A stretch of 51,454 bases of DNA from Candidatus Nanopelagicaceae bacterium (GTDB lineage Bacteria > Actinomycetota > Actinomycetes > Nanopelagicales > Nanopelagicaceae). Numbering within the stretch: the stretch's first letter is position 1; every line of letters starts with the position of its first letter. The position numbers and the translations under genes were made by a program. The notes below the pieces were generated by a model. The model ran no database searches. It was not told the DNA's origin and was given only the letters and a program-made list of their open reading frames with translations. The stretch is from the NCBI GenBank assembly GCA_947461995.1, contig CANHNH010000001.1, positions 78,913-130,366 of the forward strand, given 5' to 3'. Of the stretch, positions 1 through 11,420 are shown piece after piece.

Positions 1-995
1 ATTAAATCCTCAGAGCCGAGTAAGCGCATGTTTCGGATGGTTCGGCGCATCATGCGGCGCAATACATATCCACGGCCTTCATTGCCTGGTGTAACACCAT
101 CGCCAATTAACATCGCAGATGTTCGCGCATGATCGGCAACTACGCGAAGAGCAACATCAGATTTTTCATTCTTTCCATACTTAACCCCAGTTAATTCGGA
201 TGCTCGATTTAGAATCTGGGCAGTAGTATCGATTTCATAAATGTTTTCAACCCCTTGTAGCAAGGCAGCCATTCGTTCTAAGCCAAGTCCGGTGTCAATG
301 CTTTTTGCAGGGAGTTCGCCCAGAATTGGAAAATCATTTTTACCCGAACCAGCGCCACGTTCATTTTGCATGAAAACCAAATTCCAAACTTCCATGTAGC
401 GGTTCTCATCTGCAATCGGTCCACCTTCAATTCCGTACTCCGGACCACGGTCATAATAAATTTCAGAACACGGACCACACGGTCCTGGTACACCCATAGA
501 CCAGAAGTTATCGTCCATTCCTCTGCGTTGAATACGATCTAAGGGCAAACCAATTTTCTTATTCCAGATTTGAACTGCCTCATCATCGTCATGAAAAACT
601 GTGACCCATAATTTGGATTCTGGGAAACCATAACCACCATCGGCAACAGGGCGTGTAAGTAAATCCCACGCCAATGCAATTGCTCCCTCTTTGAAATAGT
701 CCCCAAATGAAAAATTTCCACACATCTGAAAAAAAGATGCATGTCGAGTTGTTTTACCTACTTCATCGATGTCCAATGTTCGTACGCACTTTTGAACGGA
801 CGTGGCTCTTTTGTAAGGCGGAGTGACTTCTCCAAGAAAATAGGGTTTGAAAGGAACCATTCCAGCGTTTACTAATAATAAGTTTGGATCATCTGCAATC
901 AGAGAAGCCGAAGGAACAACGGTATGAAGTAAACCTTCGCGATTATCTGATTCGAAAAAGCGCAACCAGCGCGAACGGATTTCTGCAGATTCCAC
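1..995 (-). CDS. alaS: Alanyl-tRNA synthetase, N-terminal part (runs off left edge)
   Basis: Minus-strand reading frame open to the window edge, GTG start at 995: (M)[13 protein letters not shown]...[18 protein letters not shown]...[20 protein letters not shown], typical AlaRS catalytic core. Missing from the ORF track because there is no stop codon in the window. Confidence 0.93.
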   Translation of the reverse strand, partial: MESAEIRSRWLRFFESDNREGLLHTVVPSASLIADDPNLLLVNAGMVPFKPYFLGEVTPPYKRATSVQKCVRTLDIDEVGKTTRHASFFQMCGNFSFGDYFKEGAIALAWDLLTRPVADGGYGFPESKLWVTVFHDDDEAVQIWNKKIGLPLDRIQRRGMDDNFWSMGVPGPCGPCSEIYYDRGPEYGIEGGPIADENRYMEVWNLVFMQNERGAGSGKNDFPILGELPAKSIDTGLGLERMAALLQGVENIYEIDTTAQILNRASELTGVKYGKNEKSDVALRVVADHARTSAMLIGDGVTPGNEGRGYVLRRMMRRTIRNMRLLGSEDL

Positions 996-1004
996 GTGGG
1001 CAGA

Positions 1005-1370
1005 TCACTCAGCCTTCTTCTTCTTCTTTGCTCGGCTTTTGCCCATTTGAGCCGCAGAAACCAAAGCCCCAGCAACCTTTAACGCAGGACCACTCTTTTC
1101 TAAAAGCCCCGATGTTGCACTTGTAATTTTCTCAGAAATCTCTTCTACATTCTTTGTAATGCGATTAAAACTTTGTAATGGACCATTTACTAACGACACA
1201 GTTGTATGAACTTCTTCAATTAAAGGAGTTGCCTCATCTGTGACAGCTTTTAGGGAAACTTTCGCTTCATCAATGAACCGGCCAACTCGAATAATGGCGT
1301 AGCTAACGGCAATAGCAATAACTAGGAGTGATGAAGCAGCAATTATCGTCGCAATTCCACCTGGGCCCAT
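1005..1370 (-). CDS. DUF948-like membrane-anchored protein
   Basis: 121 aa, N-terminal TM then amphipathic helix (FIDEAKVSLKAVTDEATPLIEEVHTTVSLVNGPL...), Lys-rich tail; between alaS and aspS as often in actinobacteria. Confidence 0.6.
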   Translation of the reverse strand: MGPGGIATIIAASSLLVIAIAVSYAIIRVGRFIDEAKVSLKAVTDEATPLIEEVHTTVSLVNGPLQSFNRITKNVEEISEKITSATSGLLEKSGPALKVAGALVSAAQMGKSRAKKKKKAE

Positions 1371-1427
1371 GACTTCCTCCTTGTTTTGAGTGCTGAAATA
1401 CCAATGAGACCAGCCTACCCGATTGCC

Positions 1428-3173
1428 TTACTTGGCTCCCTCTTTTGGCGCTCCATCGATTCCACTCTCTTTGCGTTGCGCAGGTGTGATTGGAGTTGGT
1501 GCGCCAGTAAGTGGATCTCCACCACTAGCAGTTTTAGGAAATGCGATAACTTCGCGAATCGAATCTGAATGCGAGAGAAGAGCACACAATCTATCTAGAC
1601 CCAAAGCAATTCCTCCATGTGGTGGCGGACCGTAATTAAATGCCTCGAGCAAAAATCCAAATTTACTTGTTGCTTCTTCATCGCTTAATCCAATTACAGT
1701 GAAAACTTCCTTTTGCATACTGCGATCATGGATACGAATTGAACCGCCACCTAATTCAGTTCCATTGAGAACGATGTCGTATGCATAGGCAAGTGCGCTT
1801 GCAGGATCTTTCGCAAAAGTTTTAGCAAACTCTGGTTTAGGACCAGTAAATGGATGGTGCACTGCAGTCCATCCACCATCATCGGTAGGTTCAAACATCG
1901 GCGCATCAACAATCCACACGAATTCCCAGCGATTGGTATCAATTAAGTTGCAGCGCTTTCCTATTTCAAGGCGAACGGCGCCAAGCAAATTCAGCGATGC
2001 TGTGCGATCTCCTGCAGCAAAAAAGATTGCATCTCCTGGTTTGGCTCCTACATGTGCTGCGATGCCAGCTTGTTCAGAGTCAGTTAAATTCTTAGCAACC
2101 GGTCCACCAAGAGTGCCATCTGTTGCAACAAGAATGTATGCAAGCCCTTTAGCTCCTCGTGCCTTTGCCCAATCTTGCCACGCATCTAATTCGCGACGTG
2201 GAGAATCAGCACCCCCTGGCATAACAACTGCTCCAACATAGGGAGCTTGGAAAACTCTGAATGCAGTACTTGCGAAGTATGAAGTGCAATCAACTAATTC
2301 AAGATCAAAGCGTAGATCAGGTTTATCCGAACCATAACGTGCCATCGCATCTAAATAAGTCATCCGTGGAATTGGTAGTGATATCTGATAATCAAGTACT
2401 TCTTTCCACACCTTTACCAGAATTTTTTCAGCAATCGCCAAGATATCTTCTTGGTCAATGAAAGACATTTCAATATCTAATTGTGTAAATTCTGGCTGTC
2501 TATCTGCTCTGAAATCCTCATCGCGGAAACAACGTGCTATTTGGTAATACTTTTCCATTCCGGCAACCATCAACAATTGCTTAAATAACTGTGGTGACTG
2601 AGGTAAGGCATACCAGCTACCTGGCTGCAATCGCACTGGAACTAAGAAATCTCGTGCGCCTTCTGGAGTAGACCTTGTTAAATACGGAGTTTCGATTTCT
2701 AAGAAAGTTTCATCTTCCATCACTCGGCGAATCGTTGCGGTTACCTTTGAGCGCAATCGCAGGTTAGCGGCAGGACCTTCGCGCCTTAAATCTAAGTAAC
2801 GATATTTCAGACGAACTTCTTCTGATATTTCTACATCTTCGCCGCTATCAACTGGAAACGGTAGTGCTGATGCTTCACTTAATATCGTTACATCATCGCC
2901 CATTACTTCAATGGCACCGGTTGGAACAGCTGAATTTTCATTGCCTGCAGGCCGGGCGAGAACTTCACCAGTTATCTTTAAACACCATTCAGCCCGAAGC
3001 GCTCCAGCGATTTTTTCATCTCTTATAACAACTTGAACCCAACCAGTTGAATCACGAAAATCGATAAACGCAACACCGCCATGATCGCGACGTCTGGCAA
3101 CCCAGCCAGCAAGGGTCACGATCTGGCCAACATGGGATGCTCGAAGCGTTCCGGCTCCGTGTGTGCGTAACAT
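1428..3173 (-). CDS. aspS: Aspartyl-tRNA synthetase
   Basis: 581 aa with class II motifs ([32 protein letters not shown]). Confidence 0.97.
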   Translation of the reverse strand: MLRTHGAGTLRASHVGQIVTLAGWVARRRDHGGVAFIDFRDSTGWVQVVIRDEKIAGALRAEWCLKITGEVLARPAGNENSAVPTGAIEVMGDDVTILSEASALPFPVDSGEDVEISEEVRLKYRYLDLRREGPAANLRLRSKVTATIRRVMEDETFLEIETPYLTRSTPEGARDFLVPVRLQPGSWYALPQSPQLFKQLLMVAGMEKYYQIARCFRDEDFRADRQPEFTQLDIEMSFIDQEDILAIAEKILVKVWKEVLDYQISLPIPRMTYLDAMARYGSDKPDLRFDLELVDCTSYFASTAFRVFQAPYVGAVVMPGGADSPRRELDAWQDWAKARGAKGLAYILVATDGTLGGPVAKNLTDSEQAGIAAHVGAKPGDAIFFAAGDRTASLNLLGAVRLEIGKRCNLIDTNRWEFVWIVDAPMFEPTDDGGWTAVHHPFTGPKPEFAKTFAKDPASALAYAYDIVLNGTELGGGSIRIHDRSMQKEVFTVIGLSDEEATSKFGFLLEAFNYGPPPHGGIALGLDRLCALLSHSDSIREVIAFPKTASGGDPLTGAPTPITPAQRKESGIDGAPKEGAK

Positions 3174-3199
3174 TTAACAGCCTCTATTTCTTAAATAAA

Positions 3200-4471
3200 T
3201 TATTTTTCAGAAACTTTACGTAGATGATTCTGTAAGGAGGTAAGAGTAACCGAAGAAGTCTCGCCCGTGCTCATCTGCTTTAGCTCCACAGTTCCACTTG
3301 AAATTTCACTTTCACCCAGGACGATTACATAAGCGGCGCCACTTTTATCGGCTGCTTTCATTGACCCCTTTAAGGCGCGATCACCAAAAGAAATTTCAAC
3401 TCTAAATCCTGCATTTCGTAACTCTTGGGCGGTCTTTAATGCCGTTGACTTACTCTCATCACCCAGTGGAATTATGAATAAATCAGATGTGAACTCTTGG
3501 TCGAATGAAATCCCCTCAGCATCTGCAGCCAAAACGCATCGATCTATTCCTAAACCAAAACCGATACCAGAAAGCTCTTGACCACCTAACTCAGCCATAA
3601 GTCCGTCGTATCGACCACCGCCGCCTATTCCTGATTGAGCACCCAGTAATTCATGAACAAACTCAAAAGTTGTTCCTGTGTAGTAATCCAATCCGCGGAC
3701 CATTCGAGGATTAATTACAAAATCCACATTCAATACAGCAAGGTGTTGCTGTACCTCTTCAAAATCCTTCAATGATTCAGCAGATAGGAAATCGAGCAAA
3801 AGCGGCGCATCTGTCATCTGCTTTTTTATCTCTTCACGCTTATCATCAAATAAACGCAATGGATTTATGTTCGCTCTTGCGCGCGTTGCCTCATCTAAAT
3901 CCATTCTTTCGATGAATTTAACTAACTCAACTCGGTGCTTTGCTCGTGAATTTGTATCACCTAAAAAAGTAATTTCTAATCGATATTTTTTCAATCCGAT
4001 GGATTTAAATCCTGCATCAGCTATCGCTATAACTTCAGCATCTAACGCAGCATCTTGGATGCCTATTGCTTCAATTCCTACTTGATAAAATTGACGATAC
4101 CGGCCCGCTTGAGGGCGCTCTGCGCGAAAGAATGCGCCGCTGTAATAAAGCTTCGTTGGAAGTTGTCCGCGATCTAAACCATGTTCAATAACTGCGCGCA
4201 TTACTCCGGCTGTTCCTTCTGGGCGAAGAGTTATTGACCGGCCACCACGATCTTCAAATGTGTACATCTCTTTAGAAACAACATCGGTTGATTCACCCAC
4301 GCCACGAGTAAACAATTCTGTGTCTTCAAATACCGGCAATTCAATTAATTCATACCCTGCGCTCTTTGCAGGTTCAAGTAATGCTTGGCGAACTGATTCA
4401 AATTTTCTAGATTGTGGAGGCACATACTCACTCACACCTTTTGGTGCTTGAATTTGATTGCCTTTACTCAT
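3200..4471 (-). CDS. hisS: Histidyl-tRNA synthetase
   Basis: 423 aa, motifs [39 protein letters not shown]. Confidence 0.97.
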   Translation of the reverse strand: MSKGNQIQAPKGVSEYVPPQSRKFESVRQALLEPAKSAGYELIELPVFEDTELFTRGVGESTDVVSKEMYTFEDRGGRSITLRPEGTAGVMRAVIEHGLDRGQLPTKLYYSGAFFRAERPQAGRYRQFYQVGIEAIGIQDAALDAEVIAIADAGFKSIGLKKYRLEITFLGDTNSRAKHRVELVKFIERMDLDEATRARANINPLRLFDDKREEIKKQMTDAPLLLDFLSAESLKDFEEVQQHLAVLNVDFVINPRMVRGLDYYTGTTFEFVHELLGAQSGIGGGGRYDGLMAELGGQELSGIGFGLGIDRCVLAADAEGISFDQEFTSDLFIIPLGDESKSTALKTAQELRNAGFRVEISFGDRALKGSMKAADKSGAAYVIVLGESEISSGTVELKQMSTGETSSVTLTSLQNHLRKVSEK

Positions 4472-5139
4472 CGCCTACCCGATTTCTTAGCAGCGTCAAT
4501 CAGGTACGGATTAGTTTTTCGCTCGTGACCAATAGTTGTATCTGGCCCGTGGCCTGGAAGAACTCGAAGATGATCTGCAAGCGTCAATACTTTGTTAACA
4601 AGAGTTTCTTGCATATCGCTACTCGAACCTGAAGGTAAATCAGTACGTCCAATGGCTCCCGCGAACAAAACATCTCCGCTGATCAGTACTTCATCATCGA
4701 TGGCGAACATCAACGATCCTCTAGTGTGACCTGGAGAATGAATTGCACGAAACTTCATTCCTAACATTTCGAGTTCTGCCCCATGTCGCAATTCTCTTAC
4801 ATCACCAGGTTCAACAAAGTTCATTGAGCTTAATGTCGCTAGAAATTCAGAACCATGAGCGCGTTCTGGATGCAAAAGTAATCCTCGATCTTCGCTGTGA
4901 ATGTAGGTAGGAATGCCGTACCCATCACCAATTGGTGCCACCGAGAATGTGTGATCTAGATGTCCATGAGTAATGACTGTGGCAACAGCCTTTAACTTGT
5001 GTTCATTTAAAACCATTGAAACCGTGTCGGAAACATCTGGCATCCCGGGATCTACGATGATGCATTCGCCCCCTGGGGCGTCAGCGATAATCCAGCAATT
5101 CGTTGCGAACATTGGGGCAGCAAAAGAGGTGATGAACAC
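4468..5139 (-). CDS. MBL-fold metal-dependent hydrolase (glyoxalase II-like)
   Basis: THGHLDHT metal-binding motif, [20 protein letters not shown] overlap with hisS. Confidence 0.85.
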   Translation of the reverse strand: MFITSFAAPMFATNCWIIADAPGGECIIVDPGMPDVSDTVSMVLNEHKLKAVATVITHGHLDHTFSVAPIGDGYGIPTYIHSEDRGLLLHPERAHGSEFLATLSSMNFVEPGDVRELRHGAELEMLGMKFRAIHSPGHTRGSLMFAIDDEVLISGDVLFAGAIGRTDLPSGSSSDMQETLVNKVLTLADHLRVLPGHGPDTTIGHERKTNPYLIDAAKKSGRR

Positions 5140-5343
5140 GGTGATTTCCCTTCAGCTACGCCTATTTATCGAGCCCGCTATGCGGGAAATTTCGCCGCAC
5201 ACATGGGTACAGGGTACCTTTTACCTTCACTAAGCCGCCTGACCAACTCGACTTATGACTCTGTGAAGTTAGATTCATAGATAAGAAGATGACAAGGTCC
5301 AATAGCGAAGATCGAAATCGATTAACGCGCTGAAGGGAAGACC

Positions 5344-6651
5344 ATGTCCGATTTAACTCCAACTCCAGTTTCAATTCCATCATCTGCAGCCTCTGCACTC
5401 ATTGGTGATCCTGCAAAATTTGGTTATGTAGCACCAGATGGAACGGTCTTCGTAAAAACTTCAGCAGGCGATAAGGCTGTTGGTTCATACCCCGGTAAAA
5501 GCGCTGAAGAAGCACTCGCTTATTTTGTAAGAAAATTTGAATCAGTAGCTTCTGAAATTGCACTACTTGCTGCACGCATTACAAGCGGGGCGATGGTTCC
5601 CTCCGATGCGCTCGCTTCTGTTAAAAAACTACGCGATCAAGTCAAAGAAATTAATGCTGTTGGCGATCTAGAAGCACTCGCAAATTCCGTCGAACAGCTA
5701 GAGCCACTCATCGAAGGTCATCGCGGTGCATATGAAGCGAAGAAGGCTGTTGCAGAGGCTGAAAAGGCTGCCAAACGCGCTCAAGTACTCGTTGAAAAAG
5801 AAAAGATTGTTGTTGAGGCGGAATCATTTGCCTTATCCGAGAGTTGGAAAACTACAGGTGATCGTCTTAAAGAACTACTCACAGAGTGGAAATCAGCCCC
5901 TCGTTTAGATAAGAAAACAGATGCTGATTTGTGGAAACGATTTTCGGCCTCTCGAAACAAATTCGATAAACGACGCAGAACGCACTTTGCTAACTTAGAA
6001 GCAACAACCGCCGTCGTAACTGGTGCCAAAAAGAATTTAGTAACCCAAGCTGAACAATTAGCGACATCGACTGAATGGGTTCCAACTGCAAAAGCGTTTA
6101 AAACACTCATGGATCAATGGAAAGCTGCAGGACGTGGCAAGCCATCTGATGATGCCAAATTGTGGGCACGGTTTAAAAAAGCCCAGGATCAATTCTTCCA
6201 AGCTAAGAGTGCGGATCTTGAAAAACGCGAAGTAACAATGGGTACCAATTTAGCAAAACGTGAAGAACTCATCGTGCAAATTGAAGCATTGGTTCCATTT
6301 ACTGACGTCAAAGATGCAAAGAATAAGTTTAGAAATCTAGCTCGCGCGTGGGAAAAAATTGGCATGACTAATCGCGACAAACGTGCAGCACTTGATGCAC
6401 GAGTAAGCAAAGTAGAAGAAGCCATTAAATCGGCCGAAGCAGAAATTTGGCGTAAAACAGATCCAGCTGCCAAAGCTCGCGCGGCAGAAGTTGTCACCCA
6501 ACTGCAAGGGGCAATCGATAACTACGAAAAAATTGCGGCTAAAGCTTCGAGTGCGGGCAACACCAAGAAAGCCACAGAGGCTCTTGAATCTGCTGCAGCA
6601 CGACGCACATGGCTTGAAGAAGCTCAGAAATCATTGGCTGAATTTAACTAA
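5344..6651 (+). CDS. DUF349-domain protein
   Basis: 435 aa with repeated DUF349-like units (W..LL.EWKSA.R..K..D..LW.RF.A.R..FDKRR). Confidence 0.78.
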   Translation: MSDLTPTPVSIPSSAASALIGDPAKFGYVAPDGTVFVKTSAGDKAVGSYPGKSAEEALAYFVRKFESVASEIALLAARITSGAMVPSDALASVKKLRDQVKEINAVGDLEALANSVEQLEPLIEGHRGAYEAKKAVAEAEKAAKRAQVLVEKEKIVVEAESFALSESWKTTGDRLKELLTEWKSAPRLDKKTDADLWKRFSASRNKFDKRRRTHFANLEATTAVVTGAKKNLVTQAEQLATSTEWVPTAKAFKTLMDQWKAAGRGKPSDDAKLWARFKKAQDQFFQAKSADLEKREVTMGTNLAKREELIVQIEALVPFTDVKDAKNKFRNLARAWEKIGMTNRDKRAALDARVSKVEEAIKSAEAEIWRKTDPAAKARAAEVVTQLQGAIDNYEKIAAKASSAGNTKKATEALESAAARRTWLEEAQKSLAEFN

Positions 6652-8810
6652 TTATTGGTTGTTCGATATACGTCGTACACGCCTTCAATTGATCTCACCG
6701 CTGTAAGAACAGCGTCGAGATGTGTGGCATCAGCCATTTCAAATGTAAATCGTGAAATCGCTACTCGGTCTTTAGAAGTGCTCACCGCAGCGCTGAGGAT
6801 ATTTACATGCTGTTCAGATAGCGTTCGAGTTACATCGGCTAGTAAGCGAGCCCTATCTAAAGCTTCAACTTGAATGTTCACCAAGAACAAGCTCGATGCA
6901 CCCTCTTGCCATTTGACGCCAACAATTCGATCGCTCTGATGGGTCCGTAAATCATCAGCGTTAACGCAATCGGATCGATGCACTGAAATACCGTTACCGC
7001 GGGTTATAAAACCCATGATGGAATCTCCCGGAACAGGAGTGCAGCAGCGAGCTAGCTTTACTAATACGTCATCGATACCTTCGACTTTGATCGCACCACT
7101 AGTTCGCTTTGCAACAGGTGCTCCCCCAGGAATGAAATCCATCGTTGGTTCCGGGTGCGAATCTTCAACTCCCATAAATTGAACTAACTTGTCAATGATT
7201 GCAGCAGATGAAACATGTCCATCACCGACTGCTGAATACAAAGCCGAAATGTCCGGGTATCGCAATTCATGAGCGAGTTCGAGCAACGCATGACCTGCAA
7301 AGATTTTCTGCAACGGTAATCCTGCTTTGCGCATCTGGCGGGCTATAGATTCACGACCAGCTTCCACAGCTTCTTCTCTACGTTCCTTGCTAAACCACGC
7401 CTTAATTTTTGAACGTGCACGTGGACTCTTAACAAAATTTAGCCAGTCTCTGGACGGAGCCGCTGTTTCGCTCTTATTAGTAACGACCTCAATTACATCT
7501 CCGTTATTTAAACGCGTATCCAAGGGAACTAATCGGCCGTTGATTTTGGCACCTGCACATCTATTACCAACATCTGTATGAACAGAATAAGCAAAGTCGA
7601 CCGGCGTGGATCCACCAGGTAAGGCAACAACGCTTCCTTTCGGAGTAAAGACAAAAACTTCAGGTGAACCTAAATCGAATCTGAGTGCCTCTAGAAATTC
7701 TGATGGATCCTCAGTTTCTTTTTGCCATTCATGAAGTTGTCGAAGCCACAGCATTTGAGGGGAAGAGGAGTTTGTGTCTGTTCCCTGTTTGTATTTCCAA
7801 TGAGCAGCAATACCGAATTCAGCTCGAGAATGCATCTCGAAGGTTCGTATCTGAATCTCAATTGCTTTGCCATCAGGTCCAATCACGGTCGTGTGAAGTG
7901 ATTGGTACAGATTAAATTTTGGCATCGCTATGTAATCTTTGAAACGCCCCGGAACTGGAGACCAACGAGCATGGATTGAACCAAGTACGGCGTAGCAATC
8001 CTTAACATCGTTGACTAAAACTCTTATTCCAACTAAATCATAAATATCGTTAAAGTCTCTTCCTCGAACAACCATCTTCTGATAAACACTAAAGAAATGC
8101 TTCTTACGCCCTGTAACGCTTGCCTCAATGGAATCCTTCGCAAGATCAGCTTCCACATTTTTTATTACTTCAGCAGTCAGTGCATCGCGTGAAGGGCTTC
8201 GCTCTGCAACTAATCTTGAAATCTCTTCAAATTTCTTAGGCTCAAGTACTGCAAATGAAAGATCTTCTAACTCCCACTTGATTGCGTTCATACCTAACCT
8301 ATGGGCTAGAGGTGCGTATATATCCAGTGTTTCGCGTGCTTTACGTTCTGCGCTTTGCGGATCAACATACTTCCAGGTTCGGGCATTATGTAATCGATCT
8401 GCCAATTTGATTACCAAAACTCTGATATCACGTGACATCGCAACAACCATTTTGCGAACGGTTTCCGCTTCGGCCGTTGGACCGTAACTCAATTTATCCA
8501 GCTTAGTTACACCATCGACAAGCGATGAAATTTCATCGCCAAAATCACTCTTTAATTGAGCTAATGAATATGGAGTGTCTTCTACTGTGTCATGCAAAAG
8601 CGCAGCAATAATTGTTGCATCATTTAATCCCAATTCTGAGAGAATATGCGCCACTGCAACAGGGTGGGTGATGTATTCATCGCCTGATTTGCGTAGTTGG
8701 CCTAGATGGGCGCTCTTTGCAACTTCATAAGCCTTCTCAACCTTTGCTACATCTGATTTTGGATCATGCTCCTGTAAGGAACTGATCAGAGGTTGAAGAA
8801 GTGTGTCCAT
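6648..8810 (-). CDS. relA: Bifunctional (p)ppGpp synthetase/hydrolase RelA/SpoT
   Basis: HDTVED hydrolase motif, YQSLHTTV synthetase motif, TGS and ACT domains. Track start 8882 overlaps secF; internal ATG at 8810 (MDTLLQPLISS) removes the overlap. Confidence 0.95.
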   Translation of the reverse strand: MDTLLQPLISSLQEHDPKSDVAKVEKAYEVAKSAHLGQLRKSGDEYITHPVAVAHILSELGLNDATIIAALLHDTVEDTPYSLAQLKSDFGDEISSLVDGVTKLDKLSYGPTAEAETVRKMVVAMSRDIRVLVIKLADRLHNARTWKYVDPQSAERKARETLDIYAPLAHRLGMNAIKWELEDLSFAVLEPKKFEEISRLVAERSPSRDALTAEVIKNVEADLAKDSIEASVTGRKKHFFSVYQKMVVRGRDFNDIYDLVGIRVLVNDVKDCYAVLGSIHARWSPVPGRFKDYIAMPKFNLYQSLHTTVIGPDGKAIEIQIRTFEMHSRAEFGIAAHWKYKQGTDTNSSSPQMLWLRQLHEWQKETEDPSEFLEALRFDLGSPEVFVFTPKGSVVALPGGSTPVDFAYSVHTDVGNRCAGAKINGRLVPLDTRLNNGDVIEVVTNKSETAAPSRDWLNFVKSPRARSKIKAWFSKERREEAVEAGRESIARQMRKAGLPLQKIFAGHALLELAHELRYPDISALYSAVGDGHVSSAAIIDKLVQFMGVEDSHPEPTMDFIPGGAPVAKRTSGAIKVEGIDDVLVKLARCCTPVPGDSIMGFITRGNGISVHRSDCVNADDLRTHQSDRIVGVKWQEGASSLFLVNIQVEALDRARLLADVTRTLSEQHVNILSAAVSTSKDRVAISRFTFEMADATHLDAVLTAVRSIEGVYDVYRTTNN

Positions 8811-8826
8811 CTGGGACGCAAATAAA

Positions 8827-9882
8827 TTACTTGCGACCTTTACGCTTTGGTTGATTACGTGGACCACGTTTTTGAGTGACATCTTCTGATGGAGCCCCCG
8901 CAGTTGCTAATACCTGTGAATTACCACGCGCGTGCACACGCTTTGCAAGCGCCTTCATTGCAGGTTCACGTTCACGCATTACAGCAAGCAGTGGAGTTGC
9001 AATAAAGATTGATGAATATGCGCCAGTTGCTAAACCAATAAAGAGCGCCAAAGAAAGATCTTTAAGCGTTCCTGCCCCGAGTAAACCAGCACCTACAAAG
9101 AGGATAGATCCAACGGGCAACAGCGCCATGATTGAAGTATTTGCTGAACGGACAAGAGTCTGATTTACAGCCAAATTTGCTGCCTGAGAATAAGTCATTT
9201 TAGACGTTGCAGTTACTGAGCGAGTATTTTCACGGACCTTATCGAAAACAACAACGGTGTCATACAGGGAATAGCCAAGAATTGTTAAGAATCCAATAAC
9301 TGTTGCGGGCGTAACATCGAAACCGACAAGTGCGTAAATTCCAACTGTTATGAATACGTCGTGAATTACCGCAACAATCGCTGCTACCGCCATCTTAGGC
9401 TCGAATGCCATTGCAAGGTAAAGCATGACTACTGCAATAAAACCAATAAGACCATACAAGGCTTTGCGGGTAATTTCTTTACCCCATGATGGTCCAATAA
9501 TCTGAGTATCAATCGAATCGATGCTTACCGCAAAAGTAGATGCCAAGGCATCCTGAAGTGCATTTGACTTCTCTGAAGTAAGTGAACCAGTTTGAATACG
9601 AATCTTGTCATTGCCAACTTTTTGAACAATTACCTCATTCGAAATGCCTGCAGATGCTAACGCCGTATCGGCTTGAGCAACCGTGGATCCAGCCTTCGTC
9701 ACGGTATAGGAAGCTCCGCCTTTAAATTCGATTCCAAGGTGCAACCCTTGCAACGAAAGAGCAGCAATTGAGGCAATAATTAACAATCCAGAGAGTGCAT
9801 ACCAACGTCGACGTTTTCCTATGAAGTCAATAGATGTTTCACCTGAATGGAGTCGACCACCGAGTCCTGAAATTTTAGACAT
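8827..9882 (-). CDS. secF: Protein translocase subunit SecF
   Basis: Adjacent to SecD; GIEFKGGASYTV, GYSLYDTVVVFDKVREN. Confidence 0.95.
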   Translation of the reverse strand: MSKISGLGGRLHSGETSIDFIGKRRRWYALSGLLIIASIAALSLQGLHLGIEFKGGASYTVTKAGSTVAQADTALASAGISNEVIVQKVGNDKIRIQTGSLTSEKSNALQDALASTFAVSIDSIDTQIIGPSWGKEITRKALYGLIGFIAVVMLYLAMAFEPKMAVAAIVAVIHDVFITVGIYALVGFDVTPATVIGFLTILGYSLYDTVVVFDKVRENTRSVTATSKMTYSQAANLAVNQTLVRSANTSIMALLPVGSILFVGAGLLGAGTLKDLSLALFIGLATGAYSSIFIATPLLAVMREREPAMKALAKRVHARGNSQVLATAGAPSEDVTQKRGPRNQPKRKGRK

Positions 9883-9885
9883 TAC

Positions 9886-11409
9886 TTATGCCTCCTTGGT
9901 TGAGTGTGAAAGAGCACCAAGGCTCTTTGGTGATACACCTGAAAGGGCATGACCAGAACTAAAGAAATTTAATCTTGCTAAGTATGTTGTCAATGGTTTA
10001 GTGAAAGCAAAGACCACAAGTAGATCTACAAGAGTTGTCAGTCCGAGAGTGAATGCGAAACCACGTACGCCGCCGACTGCAAAGAAATACAAAAGCACAG
10101 CGGCAATGATAGAAACAAAGTCAGCGACAATAATCGTGCGGCGTGCACGGACCCAGCCTGTTTCAACCGCGGAACGCAATGATCTTCCTTCGCGAACTTC
10201 ATCTCGAATACGCTCAAAATAAACAATAAATGAGTCTGCCGTAATACCGATTGCAACGATCGCGCCAGCGATACCCGCCAAAGTCAGAGTGAATCCAATC
10301 CATTTACCCAGAAGTAAGAAGAATAGATAAACCAAGGCTCCCGCAACCAAGAGTGAACCAACCGAAACGATTCCTAATCCACGGTAATACAAAAGTGAGT
10401 AAAGAAGCACTAAGGCCAAGCCGAGGAATCCAGCAAGCAAACCTGCGTTTAATTGATCTGCTCCAAGAGTTGGAGAAACTTGTTGAACTTCGCCGCGATC
10501 AAATGCCAATGGCAATGCGCCATATTTAAGAACGTTCGCAAGATCTTGTGCTTCTACTTGAGTAAAGGAGCCAGTAATTTGTGCGTTACCCGATGGAATT
10601 GCCTCGTTAATTCGTGGAGCAGAAACAACTAAACCATCCAAAACGATTGCCACTTGATTTTGCGGAGAAGGTAGCGATGTAACTCGGGCAGTAATTGCAC
10701 CGAAGGCTCTTGTACCTTCATCGTTGAAAACTAGTGATACATACCAAGCATTACCACCTTGTTGATCAATGCCTGCTGTCGCTTTTGAAACTTGGCGTCC
10801 CAGAACTTCTGCCTTATCGAGAATATATTTTGAGCCACCATTTCTGTCGCAGGCGATAATTGGGCTATCAGCATTATCGCTGCCAGTCCCCTGGAGATTT
10901 TCTGCTTTGGTGCAATCAAGGGCTGCAAATTGTGCATTCAATTCAGGGGTGACAGCAGCTGCTGGTGTTGCAGTTGAATCTGCAGGCGTAGCCGAAGCGG
11001 CACCTGGCGCACTTGCTAGAACTTGTCTAAATCGCAACTCTGCAGTTTGACCAACGAGTTCTACAACGCGACGTCCTGTATCACCAGGAATTGAAATAAT
11101 AATTTGGCGGTTTGTGCCACTTCCTTGCGCGGCTACTTCACTTTCTGCCACACCTAATGAGTTAACACGTTGGCGAATAATTGAAACAGCTTGATCGATA
11201 GCTTCGGTTGTAACTTTGCCATTTTCGCCGGGAGCAATTCGCGGTTGCAAAGTAACACTCGTGCCACCTCGAAGATCCAATCCAAGTCGAACCGCAGTTG
11301 CTCCTGAAATGAGAACAGATGCAAGCAGAGCCAACATAAGCAGAGCAAGAATTACCAGGGTGCGCCCTGGACGGGCAGCAGCTTTTACGGACTTATTCGA
11401 TGTGGACAT
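9886..11409 (-). CDS. secD: Protein translocase subunit SecD
   Basis: LGLDLRGGTSV, GITADSFIVYFERIRDE motifs. Confidence 0.95.
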   Translation of the reverse strand: MSTSNKSVKAAARPGRTLVILALLMLALLASVLISGATAVRLGLDLRGGTSVTLQPRIAPGENGKVTTEAIDQAVSIIRQRVNSLGVAESEVAAQGSGTNRQIIISIPGDTGRRVVELVGQTAELRFRQVLASAPGAASATPADSTATPAAAVTPELNAQFAALDCTKAENLQGTGSDNADSPIIACDRNGGSKYILDKAEVLGRQVSKATAGIDQQGGNAWYVSLVFNDEGTRAFGAITARVTSLPSPQNQVAIVLDGLVVSAPRINEAIPSGNAQITGSFTQVEAQDLANVLKYGALPLAFDRGEVQQVSPTLGADQLNAGLLAGFLGLALVLLYSLLYYRGLGIVSVGSLLVAGALVYLFFLLLGKWIGFTLTLAGIAGAIVAIGITADSFIVYFERIRDEVREGRSLRSAVETGWVRARRTIIVADFVSIIAAVLLYFFAVGGVRGFAFTLGLTTLVDLLVVFAFTKPLTTYLARLNFFSSGHALSGVSPKSLGALSHSTKEA

Positions 11410-11420
11410 AAGTGCAGAGT

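Noticed and set aside
278-742. Minus-strand ORFs of 71 and 67 aa
   Set aside because: They lie inside the alaS coding frame on another frame; low-complexity translations with no family signature.
884-1126. 80-aa + strand ORF across the alaS/DUF948 boundary
   Set aside because: Antisense to two supported genes, no RBS or motif.
8811-8882. Extended relA start at 8882
   Set aside because: Would overlap secF by 56 bp; internal ATG at 8810 fits the conserved N-terminus and the gap.
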